From contig NC_080067.1 of assembly GCF_949987535.1 (NCBI RefSeq), forward strand, positions 55,920,405-55,984,404: a DNA stretch of 64,000 nt, given 5' to 3'. A model generated the notes under the pieces. The model was not told the DNA's origin. It ran no database searches and was given only the letters and a program-made list of their open reading frames with translations. Position numbers and translations under genes: made by a program. Within the stretch, counting starts at the first letter, position 1. The number at the start of each line of letters is the position of its first letter. Shown here one piece after another: positions 1-12,345 of the stretch. Source of the DNA: Balaenoptera acutorostrata. Lineage: Eukaryota > Chordata > Mammalia > Artiodactyla > Balaenopteridae.

Positions 1-867
1 CAGTCTCATTGGGAAGTTTCTGCCAAACTAGTATCTTTCTAAGAAATTACAAAAGTATGTATCACAAAGAGAACTATTATAAGCTCAGAAAAAGCATGCA
101 AGTCTCAACAACTAGAGAAACAATTAGATAAAGAAAAGACAAATTCTGGATCAGTGATGATTTCCTTTTCAAGACAGGGTTCGAAAGAAAGGTACAAAAG
201 ATAGATGAAAAGTGGCAATACTCAGCACCTCATAAGCACACATGCGTTTGTGCTGGGTGCTTGTTGGGAAAGAAGCAGGGTGTAATTTTTTTAGTCTCTT
301 AGAAAAACAAGTTAGTTCGTGCAAAGACAGAATCCTTTTGAAATCACTTCAAAAGGTAGATACCAAAGTGGAAGGCAGGTGTATGCTCAGAATATGATCC
401 ACCAGAATAGAAATTAACTATGCCCAGTCTGATCTCCGTTTCACCTAACCAAGCAAAACAATCCGGCTGATACAAAACAAAACAAAAACCTATCCTTCAG
501 TTTTTGTCCTCAGAGATAACTCGCTCAAACCCAAGGAACCAAACAGAACTCACTTCTGGTTTTAAGTTAAAACATGTTGAATCCACGCTGACTCGGCACA
601 TTCAGGGTTTCACTTACTTAAAGTTGTCTGAAACCAGGTTAGCTTTAATATGGTTAGCCAACATAAGAAACAGCCAATGAATTAGGCACAGAATTAGGCA
701 GGAAGAGTACTGGCCTCAAAGCCAGTTTTAGATCTAATCTCAACTTCAGGGACTTCCAAAAAACCCAATTCAATCTCTGTTGAAATTAAAGAATTGTCTT
801 TGAATTTTTACACACCTACATGCCAGGCATATAGAAGATGTTCAAGAAATGCTTTCTGAATTATCAC
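1..867. other. Unique AT-rich DNA, no feature seen
   Basis: No repeat, gene or regulatory element could be recognised. Reading frames are short and show no known domain. Confidence 0.5.
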
Positions 868-1075
868 TACGAATAGCTAACATTTAGCAAGCACTTATTA
901 AGTAAGTACTTCATATGCATTATATCATTTAATCATCACAATAACCCTACGAAGTAGATTTTCATATTATCTGCATGTCACAAATTCAGACACTGCGGTT
1001 TAGAGAGGTTAGTAATGTGCCCATGTGACTCAACTGCTGAGTGGCAGAGGGAGGACTGCAGGGCCCAGGGTTCTT
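868..1075 (-). mobile_element. MIR SINE fragment
   Basis: Read on the minus strand this follows the MIR consensus: the core with a 'gaggttaagtaa'-like segment appears here as gagaggttagtaatgtgccc, followed by the 3' part that reads towards atttagcaagcactt. MIRs are ancient, immobile tRNA-derived SINEs shared by all mammals. The boundaries are approximate. Confidence 0.7.
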
Positions 1076-1252
1076 AATCAATGCGCACTTAACGCACTAC
1101 TGCCCCTCTGAACTCAACCGGGCACCGGCCAAAGTAATCGTAGTCATCAATGAACATATGAGGCTCCTCCAATTTAATGTTTGTTTCATTGCTTGCTTTT
1201 CCCCACCACCTGTCTTCCTGGGAGTATTGACTGTAAAAACCTTGGGATCCTT

Positions 1253-1391
1253 GTTATTCAAAACGTGGTCCATTGAGCATAGACATCACCCTGAAACTTG
1301 CTGGGAATACAGAATCTTAGCCGTATCGCAGAAACAGAATCTGTGTTTTAACAAGATACCTGGGTGATTCAGAGACATCTCAGTTTGAAAG
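1253..1391 (+). mobile_element. MER5-like hAT (Charlie) remnant
   Basis: The segment contains tcaaaacgtggtcc near its left end and gaaaggcactggttt at its right end. In between it reads acagaatctgtgttttaaca, the pattern of the non-autonomous MER5 elements of the hAT-Charlie group. The left inverted repeat is eroded and no 8-bp duplication is clear. Confidence 0.5.
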
Positions 1392-3255
1392 GCACTGGTT
1401 TAGACTAGCTCCAACATGACACACGTTATGACAGGAGGAAGGAAGCTCTGAGAAGGAAAATACAACAGAAATGTTATAGTCAGTGAGAACAAAACCAGCT
1501 TGCTATGGCTGTGTCAGGACCTTAATTCACCTAGATAATGGCACACAGATATTTATAAAGGACCTATAAAGATGCCTAGGGAGTTGATGATAGAGACAAT
1601 GGCTGAATGTATAGGGAGTATAACTATAGTTCCACGCCTTCTAAAATCTCCAAACCTGTGTCTTTAGAAGCACGTATCACGTAGCAAATAAAAATACATT
1701 AAATCTTCGGCAAATACGGAATCTCTCATGAGGTGAAGGGTAGAGCTGTGCTATGGACTGATAAGCTCAAGACTTGTATGATATCACCACCTTCATTCAC
1801 AATCCAGGAGTCACTTCTTAACAAGGCAACTTTATCCTTTTGAATGTTAACACATTTTTTGAGCCCAACACCAAAGTCAACTTAAATTTGAGTTTAAACT
1901 TGATTTAACTTTGAGCTATTTCAATATGGTTTATGGTTTTCTTTTTAAATCACATACCTACCTACATTTCTAGTCAGAAAGTGGCCTATATTTTTAGCCA
2001 AGAAGTGCAGAACAGCAACTGTCCTCTCACAAGAGATATGAGTTATGTTGTGCTATGAATCAGAATCTAAAGAAGCATCTGAAGGACTTAGTTTTTGCTC
2101 ACTATTTCTTACCCATTTAAACAGAGTTATAAAACCCCAATAACTCCACATATAAAAGCCATGCATATAAGTAAAAGTTATCTTAGTGGGAAGTGAGATG
2201 TACAGTTGACCTTTTTCTTTATTCCCACTTATAAAATAAAAAATAAATTACATTCTTTTCCAGTCGCAATTCTGTGCTTCCCAGAGCTAAGAGACTGCAC
2301 TGCACACAGGTGGAAATCCGTTCTCTTCTTCATTTCTATGCTTTTAGTCATTTGAAATCTACTAGGCAGGTTCTTCTCCTTAAAGCCTTCAACTATATAT
2401 TCTTGACACTTTCTACGTCCTCCCTGTCTTCATCTAGGGGGAACAAGAACAATTAGAATGGATTTCTTGCTAATTAATCATCCAGATATCTCCTAGAAGG
2501 CTTGCTTTCACCCCAATGCATCTAAAACAAGAACTGCTTTTAATTCTCAACCCATTAATTCTGTTACCATCATAAATTGTCCTTGGGATTCAGAGATTTT
2601 CTACAGGCTGCATCAAATAACCCAGGGTATTACAATAAAGGCAAGGGGAGGACTTGGATATGCTCAGAGCCAGGGGGCAAGTGGGAAGACGAGCAAAGTT
2701 TAGGGCTGTGCGGCCCCCAAGGATTCTGACTCAAGAATTGAGTCCAGAGGCCATGGAAACAGGAAGGCACATATTAACTACAAAGAAGCACTGAAGGGGC
2801 CTGAGTCAGCCTACGATGGGGACTCAGGGGCCTGAGGAGTCCCACGAGAGAATCAAATATACATAAGTTTCCCACAACAGACCCAAATTCCCATTCTCAA
2901 TGAGGCCAGTGATGGACTATATTGAAAACCAGCTACAACTGTGCTAAACCAACCTCATAGCTGGTGGCATTGTTAATGAATACACCACTTTTGGGAATAA
3001 TTTAGTAATATGTTTGTAGAGTCACAAAATACTTATAGTCTTTGATCTGGTAACCACACTCTAAAAATACGGATGTATGGAAAGCAGTTCACTGCCAAGG
3101 ACAAATGCAGACATCTGCATTTAGGTTTAAACACTCACAAGTACAGGCTGGGATTGCCCGGATTGGCAACTGTTTTGTGAAAAAGCCCCAGGGATTTGGG
3201 ATGAACCAACTTCACTTTAGGGCTCCTTAGGAGGGAGTAGCAAGAATGGTGGGAG
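1392..3255. other. Mostly unique DNA
   Basis: No gene seen. About 2960-3130 faintly resembles the 3' part of an old L1 ORF2 (a gtggtggcattgttaatgaat-like stretch), but this is too weak to annotate separately. Confidence 0.4.
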
Positions 3256-3656
3256 CATACACCGAAGTCAGCAGAGCTGGGTCTGAATCGGTTCTCCCTT
3301 CTACAGACTGTAGCAAGTCACTCAAATCCTTAAGCTTGGGATCCTCATCTGCAGAATGAAGATATATTTCCTTGATTCTAAGATGTGCTTTCTGTCCCCC
3401 TTCCCCCAACACGCATTTTAACTTTTCTGAAACGGGCAGGACTATTGCATTTTATGTCTCCGTTTAATGTGATGGCATTTTCCTTCCTCTACTTCTCCCT
3501 GAAAAGCTGAAATTTAATTGATGGTGTATCTTGCCATTAACAGTGTCTTAGAATCAAGGAAATACAGTAGTAATACTGACCTCAGTACTGCTGTGAAGAT
3601 TAAATAACATCACGTATATAAGGCACTTTGGCACATTGCCTTGAAAATAGTGACTG
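3256..3656 (+). mobile_element. MIR SINE split by a DNA element
   Basis: The left part (3256-3366) carries the MIR segment gtagcaagtcactcaaatcc and a cctcatctgcagaatgaaga motif. The right part (3563-3656) continues with agtaatactgacctcagtac and gaagattaaataacatcacg. The two halves would join smoothly in the MIR consensus if the 196-bp insert at 3367-3562 were removed. Confidence 0.65.
3367..3562. mobile_element. 196-bp non-autonomous DNA transposon, TA target
   Basis: The element starts TTTCCTTGATTCTAAGA and ends with its exact reverse complement TCTTAGAATCAAGGAAA, giving a perfect 17-bp terminal inverted repeat. It is flanked by TA on both sides (3365-3366 and 3563-3564), the target duplication of Tc1/mariner-type elements. 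It has no coding capacity. It sits inside a MIR, so it is younger than that MIR. The size and TA target suggest a MER53-like family, but that name is from memory. Confidence 0.75.
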
Positions 3657-5714
3657 TCCCCCCAAAATGGCACATGTTAACATTATTTTTTAAGAACTGA
3701 TGCACTCTTAGGATACATTATCAGAAGAGCAGTACCCAGGAAAGCAGCCAATAATCCCAGCTGCTGGTCAGACTACACTTGGAAGAACTGTATTCAGTCT
3801 GAGGGGCACAGAAAAACAAAGGCAAATCATGGATACTCAGAGAATAGGGACCAGGCTGGAGAAGTCTGAAAAACATGATATTACGAGGAATGGTTGAAAT
3901 AAGCTGGAATTTTTAGGCTGCACAAAAATGAGAAGCCTTTTGAACATATCAAGACCTGTGGGTGTAAGTAGATGTTTCCTCTGTGGTTCCAGCGGACAGA
4001 GCTGGGACACAGGGATGGATATTCTAGACAGGCCCATGTCACATCAGCATAAAGGAGAACTTTCTAACACTTTGAGCTCTCTAGGAGTGAAAGAGCCTTG
4101 GTGAATGGAGGGCTTCCTAAAACAGGAAGTGCTCCGTCAGCGCCTGGATGGTGCTGCGTCAGCACCTGCCAGAAAAGCCTCCTTCTTGGTCTCACAGGCT
4201 GCACCCTGTGTCCACTTCAGCTTTAGAATACCACGCCTGCGTCTTCCTCCTCCAAACCCAGGCCAGACCTCAGGGGACCACTCTGAGCAGAGGTGGCCCC
4301 CTTGGCCTCCATGAGCTAGGGCTCCACCGTCTAGGGAAAAGCTAGCACAAAACCATGACACTGGCAGAAAGTGAAGGGAGGAGAGGACAGATTCACTGGG
4401 GTGTCTAGTATTGTGGCAATTCACATGGGAGGTAAAGATGCAGTCTGGATGAAGACTGACAGATTCGAACTCAGGCGGCAAGAGGCAGTACCAGCGCCTG
4501 ACCTACTCCATGTAGAATGTTCTCGTTCGGCCCTAAATGAATCCATTTAAGGGGCAGACCAGTTTTACAAATGACAGCAAAGCCTTGGTGAGATCCACAT
4601 TTTTTCCTTCAGATGTAGGCCAGCTCCCTTCTTGCCCCAGTTACATACTTCTTCTTAAATTAACCCTCTATCCATGCTTTAGGGAATAACCTTTATCCAT
4701 ACTCTATGAAAAACTGCTAAGATGCCAGATTAAAACAGAAGCATAACTTTGGACTGTGTCTTCTTATCAACATTTATGAACACTGGTATTATGTTTGCTA
4801 TGAACTTTGTGATTCAACTACACTGTCAATGCTGCAAATGTTGTTATCTAAATCTCTCTGAGCAAAGGTGGTGGGTATCAACCTTTCCCAACAAACAAGT
4901 ACCTTGTTTACATTAGGCGATTAGTGGATCCTTTTACCAGGTAAAAATGAATGGCTCAGTAACTAACTGAAGGACCTTGTCTTATTCCCCAGATGATGCT
5001 ACTTTTGGTCCAAGAGAAACCATAGGCTATGGCTCAGCCCTTGGATAGTCAAGGTTTACCTACACATCTTTTGGCAAAGACATTTCTCATGACTGATACC
5101 TCTGTAAAACCAGATATAGTTAGGAATCCATATGACATAAGATCAAAATTCTCTCTTCCACAATTACCATATGCCAGGTGCTAGAATGGAGTTTAGGAGC
5201 ACAAAGGTCAACAGCTCTCACAGCCCAGGGAAGGAGACAGGCTTTTAACAGCTAACTGCCACAGTGTGTCCAGAACTGCAGTAGGAGCCTGGAGGAGGAA
5301 GTGCTCAACCTGGGGTTTGGGGAAGGTTGCTGCTGGAAAGGCATACTGGAAACGAGTCTTGAAGACTGGGTAGGAGTTCACTGAGCATACTTGAAGGGAA
5401 AGCACATACCAAGAAAAAGAAACAGTTACAGTGTGTTGGAGCACCTAACCTAAAGTCCAATAAAATTATCCTCGCATGTTTGAGCAAGAGAGTGAGGCAG
5501 GGTGAGGGCCATGATAATTGTTTTCAGATATCTGGGGGACTATATGATTAGGTGTTTGCTTGTCTATGTAGAAGGTACTATGTGAATGGGAAAGGGGGGT
5601 GCCTAGGAGAGTGTACACTTCAGTTTAATGTATATAAGGCCATTCTTTAAAAAAGAACTATTTATAAAGAAACTGGTTGCCTGGAGTAGACAAGTTTACT
5701 TCATAATTATATAG
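3657..5714. other. Unique DNA, no feature seen
   Basis: No repeat family or exon could be recognised in this stretch. The overlapping open frames on opposite strands near 4.1-4.5 kb have no recognisable domain. Confidence 0.45.
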
Positions 5715-6055
5715 TTTTGGAGTCACTTTGGGTTCTAATTCTAGCTTAGCTCATGGTAAGTGCTTAATAAATAGTGACTATCCACATTGTGAGGTGGTGA
5801 ACTCACCTTCACATTGTGAGTTCCAACACCAAGCTGTCATCTCTGGCTCTGTCTCATGCACGGGGTATGAAGGTGGACCAGAGACCATCAAGGTCCCTCC
5901 CAGGTCCCAGCCTGGGGTTTCATTTCAGTGTCTCTGCCCATTTCTGATCTGGCAATATTCCCTCAGCTCACTAGGAAGGACACTGAAGAAATGTCCATTC
6001 ATAACCCGCTATATAAATGTTAGCTCTCATTACTACTGTTATTATTATTTCCTCT
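5715..6055 (+). mobile_element. Possible MIR fragments
   Basis: The segments ggagtcactttgggttctaa (near 5719) and tggtaagtgcttaataaata (near 5752), and the stretch ending in attattattatt (near 6040), resemble MIR 5' and 3' parts. They are separated by unrecognised sequence, so this may be one decayed copy or chance similarity. Confidence 0.3.
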
Positions 6056-6102
6056 GATACTGTCCTTCTACTAACTTTATCATCCCTGCTTTTGTTTTAT
6101 TC

Positions 6103-6122
6103 CTGTGTGTGTGTGTGTGTGT
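6103..6122. repeat. (GT)n microsatellite
   Basis: A short run of alternating T and G, about ten repeats long. Confidence 0.9.
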
Positions 6123-6230
6123 TTAATGGTATGTAAATATTCTTGCAAGCCAACTCAAATCCTCAGTAGTACACAGATGAAGTCAGAAAGAATGAAATAA
6201 AATAACTCCTACAGTTTATTATAAATGACA

Positions 6231-6440
6231 CTAATAACAATAGGTAACATTCACTTAACACTCATGCATCAGGCACTGTGGGAGGCGTTATATATACATT
6301 ATTTCATTTAATACTCATTAGAACCCTAAAAGGTAAGTACTAGTATTATGATCCTCATTCTACAGATAAGGAAATTGAGTCTTAGAGAAGTCAAGTAAGT
6401 CACTCAAGGTCCCAGCTAATAAGCTGTGGTCTAACCTAAC
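6231..6440 (-). mobile_element. MIR SINE fragment
   Basis: The minus strand matches MIR. The plus strand shows catcaggcactgtgggaggc, then tacagataaggaaattgagt and agagaagtcaagtaagtcac, the reverse complement of the MIR core. Confidence 0.75.
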
Positions 6441-6744
6441 AATTTTGCAGCACAGCCTACAACAATCTCTTATTAATGGATATGTACTCCCATATATTTT
6501 TAAAATTTGAAAACTGAATATTTTTTATTTGAATCTTGAATACAGGGACTCCAGAAAACACAAATAAGCCACTTAATCTAGTAAATAGGTGACAACACAG
6601 AGTTCATTTGGTCTCAATCTCACAGTTCAAGACACTGTTGAGAAGAAAGGGCCCACAGAGTAACCAGGTCATGTTCACCTAAGCGGTCTTTGAGCATCAA
6701 ATTAAAATTTCTAGCTTTCTCATCCAGTGTATGATTTCATTCAA

Positions 6745-6992
6745 TGTTCAGAATGGGCAAATCTAGAGGCAGGAAGTTAGAACAGTGGTTGCCTAGGGCT
6801 GGGTAAGGAAGAGAGGGGAGTAGGGAGAGTGGGTACAAGGTTTCCTTTAGGGGGTGCCAAAAATGTTCTAAAATTAGATTATGGTGATGGTTACACAACT
6901 CTGTAAATATGCTAAAGAATACAGAATTGTACGCTTTGAAGGGGTTAACTTTGTGATGTGCAAATTATACAATAACAATAAAGTTGTTAAAA
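6745..6992 (+). mobile_element. Old L1 (L1M) 3' UTR
   Basis: The sequence has the L1M 3' UTR order: agtggttgcctagggctggg, then ggtgatggttacacaactct, then gaattgtacgctttgaaggg, then caataaagttgttaaaaaat with a short A-rich end. It is severely 5' truncated and has no coding part. Confidence 0.75.
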
Positions 6993-7379
6993 AATAATTC
7001 CCAGGGTTCAGTATCCAGTGATCTCTAGTCACTCCTTGTGGCTGCTGTCTTCCAGAACAAACATGGAAACCAGATGTGCGTTAAGTAAGCCTTTACCCGA
7101 GAACAAAATGTTCGAACAACAGTCATGAGAATAAAGACCACGCCTGTGAAGCTGGTAAGTTTTCCTTGGAAGCCATAATGAGCCTTCAGCTTCTTTCTCC
7201 AATGTCATCAGGTAAGTGCTGAATGGTATTAGCTTCTGATTTTTACCAACCCAGGAAAAATGGAAATATAATTTCATTCCTCATTACTAAAGTGTTTGTA
7301 AGTGGACAGAATGAAATATTAAAAACAGCAGCAATAGGGGAATCAAAAGACCTCAAAAGGCCCCAAAAGACTCCAGTCA

Positions 7380-7502
7380 AGTCGACCAGAACCTTGTGAC
7401 CTTGGGGACTCAATCATTCTGGGCTTTGGGGACCTCATCTGTAAAAGAAGGAGGAGGAAGAATGAAGTCAACTACTCCAAGGTTCTCTTCCACCTTCATT
7501 AT
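7380..7502 (+). mobile_element. MIR/MIR3-like fragment
   Basis: It contains cttgtgaccttggggactca, ggggacctcatctgtaaaag and aaggttctcttccaccttca, the order expected in the MIR core and MIR3-type 3' half. Confidence 0.55.
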
Positions 7503-7610
7503 TCCAGTCAAATCATATCTTCTAAGGACTGTCTCAGTATGTTGACTTGTCCCATTCTGAACATCAGCAACTTCCCTTGGACCAACGAAGAGTTATCAAA
7601 ACATCTGGAC

Positions 7611-7957
7611 GCGGGCTTCCCTGGTGGCGCAGTGGTTGAGAGTCTGCCTGCTAGTGCAGGGGACGCGGGTTCGAGCCCTGGCCTGGGAAGATCCCACATG
7701 CCGCGAAGCGGCTGGGCCCGTGGGCCACAACTGCTGAGCCTGCGCGTCTGGAGCCTGTGCTCCGCGGCGAGAGAGGCCGCGACGGTGAGAGGCCCGCGCA
7801 TCGCGATGAAGAGTGGCCCCCGCTTGCCACAGCTGGAGAGGGCCCTCGCACAGAAACGAAGACCCAACACAGCCAAAATCAATCAATCAATCAATCAATC
7901 AAATCAACCATACGCATCTGATTCAAGATCCTCATTAAAAAAAAAAAAAAAAAAAAA
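7611..7957 (+). mobile_element. CHR-type SINE with extended 3' end
   Basis: This is a tRNA-derived SINE with a pol III A-box region (tggtggcgcagtgg) and B box (ggttcgagccc), followed by the cetacean GC-rich body. A perfect duplication acatctggac at 7601-7610 and 7961-7970 brackets it. After the (AATC)n tail there are about 35 bp of non-SINE sequence (around 7900-7936) and then a long A-run, all inside the duplication. SINEs of this kind are noncoding; the long reading frames through it are incidental. Confidence 0.93.
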
Positions 7958-8607
7958 AAAACATCTGGACACACTGGAAATCCATGAAAGTGTCTTTCCT
8001 GGACTGTTGTTTCAAGTATTTAAGTGAGCATCTTCCCACATCCCTTATTAAATAAACTATGTATCTTATAATTTAATCAGCTATAATGTCTGATTAAGAT
8101 TTTAAACCTGGTGCCTAAAAATCAAAAGGCACTTTCCTAAAATAATGCATAAATGCAGCAAAATAATTGCTCTCCAAAGTAAAAATATCCTCTCCTTTAT
8201 AAAGACTGATCTGCCTCAACTCTAACCTGTCACTCTGAATCTATTTTAATTTTTATTATAAAAATAATAAATTCTTCTTAAAGGAAACCTTAAACTTACA
8301 AACTATCTGAGGAAATTAAAAGCATTCGTAGAGTTACCACCTTAAATAGATTATGGGTGATGTTAACTTACTATTAAATATTTGTATATCTTGTTTTCAT
8401 TTTTCTCTCTCCATGAATAGCTTTTATGTTTTCAAATATAAGGGAATCATATTTTTAAATATTAATATGCAGAAAAGTATAAGGAGAAAATTAAAACTGC
8501 CAGAAATTCCCACCTTTAAAATAATCCCTAAACCCCAATTAACTTAAGGTGATCATCCATTCTGTTCTCTCCCTAAGCATAACACATATAGAGACAGGTA
8601 TATTTTA

Positions 8608-8956
8608 TTTTATTTTGATTTATTTATTTTTTTGATTTATTTATTTTTGGCTGCGTTGGGTCTTTGTTGCTGTGCACAGGCTTTCTCTAGTTGCGGCGAG
8701 CGGGAGCTACTCTTCTTCATGGTGCGCAGGCTTCTCATTGCGGTGGCTTCTCTTGTTGCGGAGCACGGGCTCTAGGCACATGGGCTTGGGTAGCTGTGGC
8801 ACACGGGCTCAGTAGTTGTGGCTCTCAGGCTCAGTAGTTGTGGCACATGGGCTTCGTTGCTCTGCGGCATGCGGGATCTTCCCGGACCAAGGTTTGAACC
8901 CGTGTCCCCTGCATTGGCAGGCGGATTTTTAACCACTGCACCACCAGGGAAGCCCC
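8608..8956 (-). mobile_element. CHR-type SINE, long older subfamily
   Basis: The minus strand begins ggggcttccctggtggtgca and ends in an A-rich tail, seen on the plus strand as TTTTATTT repeats. The central block 'agccacaactactgagc' is present in more than one copy. The target duplication gacaggtatatttta (8593-8607) versus gacaggaatatttta (8959-8973) has one mismatch, and the body is more diverged than the other copies, so this is an older insertion. Confidence 0.9.
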
Positions 8957-9380
8957 AGGACAGGAATATTTTAAACATAACCAAGTACATGATGCACAAA
9001 TAGTTTAATATCCAGTGTTTTATCTTAAATATCTATCATCACCATTTCCTCCGATTATAGTTTTTCTTAAGTAAAATTGTAGTAGTTGCATAATGATCCA
9101 TTATGCAGTTTTCTTCTAGTGTATATTTTGATTATTTCCAACTTTTCATGACAATAAATAACACTTCAATGAGTATTTCTGTAGTTAAAGCTTTTGCACT
9201 CCTACCTGGAAAATTCCAATCTATTGCCCTATTCCTTTTGTGATTTCCTCTATTGGTTTTAGGAAGAGAAAGTGCTTCCCCATCCAAATAATAAAATCGT
9301 TTGATTTCTTTTCCTCTTTCTTTTTTTAAAATATAACTCCTTAACCTATGGACTGTATTTTTACCTATTTTTAAAGATTC

Positions 9381-10084
9381 CAACCTTATTTGTCACATGT
9401 TTAAGTTTTGGCCAAATCTAGAGTAAGTTATTTGCCCCACATTTTCAAATGCACATTTATGTTTTTAAAGGAAATACATGTCTCATATTCCTGGCTCTCC
9501 ACTAAGCCTCAGAAAGCCTTCAGGACTGACAAAATAACCAGAGCTTTGATTATCAGCAGGAAATCATACTGGGCAGGAATGAAGAGGACACTCATACAGG
9601 CCAAATTAAAGCTAAACAATCAAAAGGTCCAAGTTCGAGCCTTAGTGGTTTTATCATTTTAGCCTTAAAAAGTCTCAAAAGTTCCAAGATTAGCTTGTGT
9701 AGTCAAAAGACAGTTTTCAACTGTGGGCTTATTCGCCATGTGGACTGGTCACCACTGATCTCATTTACTGACCACGAGTAAGCTCTACATCCTGCCACTG
9801 GTCACTGGGTCTTGCCACTGGTCCCCAGCAGAACACGTGAGAAAGTAGAGTACAAGCTCACCCGCACAAACACCCAGTAGGAAAAGGACACAAAGGACAT
9901 GCCTTACTGGTTGACAGTGGGTCAACAGAAGCATCTTTGAGTAGGCAGAGCAGCACAGATATCAGTATTTACATGGTTGCTTCTCATTAATAATAAAGAC
10001 TGGATTGTATTTCCCAAAGACATCAACCCCTCATACCATTGTTTCCCCACCAGAGCACCCCTCTGAGGCACGATACGATTACTG
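9381..10084. other. Unique DNA, no feature seen
   Basis: Nothing recognisable here. The sequence at 8240-8590 and 8974-9380, flanking the SINE, is AT-rich and may be an unnamed old repeat. Confidence 0.4.
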
Positions 10085-10272
10085 CTGACCAGCTGCTATG
10101 ACTTGGGACAAATTATGTAACTTCCCTGGGACAGTTTCATTAACGGTAAAATGGGGGTAATAAAGACAATTGACCCCTTAGGGTTGTTGTGAGGATTAAA
10201 TGAGACGCTTAGAACAGGGACTGCCTTTAGGAAATGCTTTCTGAGTGTTAGTTGTTATTATTACTATTACCA
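10085..10272 (+). mobile_element. MIR SINE
   Basis: A clear MIR in forward orientation: tatgacttgggacaaattat, aacggtaaaatgggggtaat, agggttgttgtgaggattaa and a 3' end in ttattattactatta. Confidence 0.85.
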
Positions 10273-12012
10273 CTCCCTCTGCTACTCCTGCCACAGGTAC
10301 TAATATCTTCAACCCCAGAAATGCCAGAAGGTCAAACTTCAATTGGCTTCTTCAGAAGGAACCAAGGAACTGGTGAAGTCTACGGTCAGATCAGCCCTGG
10401 GAGTAGAATCTGTCCTCAGCCTTCGCAACCCCTCTGGGAAGTTAGTATGCACTGTCATTATTAAAATAGTTCACTTCTGCGGTGGGCGGCATCTCAGTCT
10501 CCCTTGCTTTCTGCCCCACTTTCTGATATGTAAACACAAGACCCTTGCACATCGGCACCTTCAGTGAGCAGGGTCAGGAGCAAGAACTCAGCGGGTTAGG
10601 CATGAAAAAGGCAGGGGTGGCTGTACATGATGAATCTGACAAGGCCAGAAACTGCAAATCAAGAACCGACAGCTCCCCAAACGGGCACCTCGAAGATGAA
10701 GACTGTGGGCAGGAAATGAGAGTGATCTGGGGTGTGAATGGAACCAGACAATAGGTGAACATTTATCATAAAGGTTCAGCAGTCAGAAAACCCACTCCTG
10801 ACATCATGATTCCTCCTGGTTATTCATTTCTTTCCTCTAAGTCCTTACGTTCTACTGACATTTAACCTTCCTGATGTTTCGAGGGTGGGCCAATTCATGT
10901 TGAAATAATGGATCATCAACTATGTTCATAACCATCTGAGATTTATGAGGCATCAAGGGTACTTTTGACTGATAACAAGAAAGCATGTTGGATAAAAATT
11001 AATCGGCTCAAAGCTTAACCTGATATGGAATGGGAGAAATGTCCATCTCTACTTGATTTTAGCCAAAAAGCAGAGATGTCACAAAACTAAAGCAGTCTGG
11101 CAAGATGAGAACAAAACTGCAATGTGTGTGCCAAGCCTGGAATCAGGAATAAGATTTGCTTCCATCCCAAATTACAGATTTTGAGCACTTTATTGTACAG
11201 TCTTTTTTTTCCCCCTCATGTTTGGAGGAAGCTTATTGTAATGAATATCCTTTGGGAAAACCCTAAAATCTGGTTTTTAAGGAGTTTCCCCTCTTACTCT
11301 ATCCTTTGCCACATTGTTTATTTCTGTTTCTAATCAGTACTGTTCTGTTATCATCTGTAGAAGAAAAGGCTGCAAAGCACTTGGGAACACAGAAACTGAG
11401 AGCTACCAGACCTAAATGAGCTTTAGGTGAGCTTTTTAAGACTTTTATCCATGCCAGCTAAGCGCAAACAAGTAATCAACAAGTAAAATGTCTTAACACA
11501 GTCCTTTAAATCATTGAGGAGCTACAATCAGATTGACAGAAGTCTTCTTTAAAATTTTAAGTTAATAGCATTTAATAATTAATAATAGCACATATGCAGT
11601 ACTAGCATATATTAAGCAAGTCACAGCAATCTCTGCTCTTTTTTTTTTTTGGATCTACTATTGAAGAAAATATCTGCGGAGGCAGGGGTAATAATACAGC
11701 TGTACAATTGTGTCTTGAGGGGGATAAAGTACAGTCAATTTTGCAATCCTGAGATAGCATGCAGCCATAACTTTGCAACTTCAGCCTCAGCAGAGATAGG
11801 ACTGGGATCTTTAAACTTTAGCAAATCACCTCAAAGATTTCTTTAAGTACCTATTTCTGCCTCCCTTCTCACTCAATTTTATATTTTTAAACACAGGAGA
11901 ACCTGAGAGAACAGACCCTTTCTGAAACACTGTATTTCCCAGCGGGGGAAAAAAGAGGAGACTCAAATGGCAATAACAGAAGCATATTAGCATATTTTAA
12001 AACACCCATACT
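10273..12012. other. Unique DNA, no feature seen
   Basis: No known repeat, exon or RNA was recognised. There is a T-run at 11639-11651. Confidence 0.45.
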
Positions 12013-12345
12013 GGGACTTCCCTGGTGGCACAGTGGTTAAGAACTCGCCTGGCAGTGCAGAGGACACAGGTTCGAGCCCTGGTCTGGGAAGATCCCACAT
12101 GCCGTGGAGCAACTAAGCCCGTGCGCCACAACTACTGAGCCTATGCTCTAGAGCCCGTGAACCACAACTACTGAGCCCACGAGCCACAACTACTGAAGCC
12201 CACGCGCCTAGAGCCCGTGATCCACAACAAGAGAAGCCACCGCAATGAGAAGCCCACCCATCACAACTAGAGAAGGCCCACGCACAGCAAAAAAGACCCA
12301 ATGCAGCCAAAAACAAATAAATAAATAAATTTACAAAAAAAAACC
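12013..12345 (+). mobile_element. CHR-type SINE, long subfamily
   Basis: It begins gggacttccctggtggcaca and has the B box ggttcgagccc. The block ccacaactactga occurs three times (12126, 12162, 12184), so the body is longer than in the short copies elsewhere in the window. The tail is (AAAT)n. No clean target duplication is visible, which suits an older insertion. Confidence 0.9.

Noticed and set aside
4105..4481. Three overlapping frames on opposite strands
   Set aside because: No known protein similarity by eye and low-complexity composition; probably chance.
7539..8027. A 162-codon plus-strand frame and overlapping minus-strand frames
   Set aside because: They run through a CHR SINE and its A-run. 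The same peptide-like strings recur at every SINE, so they are repeat translations and not genes.
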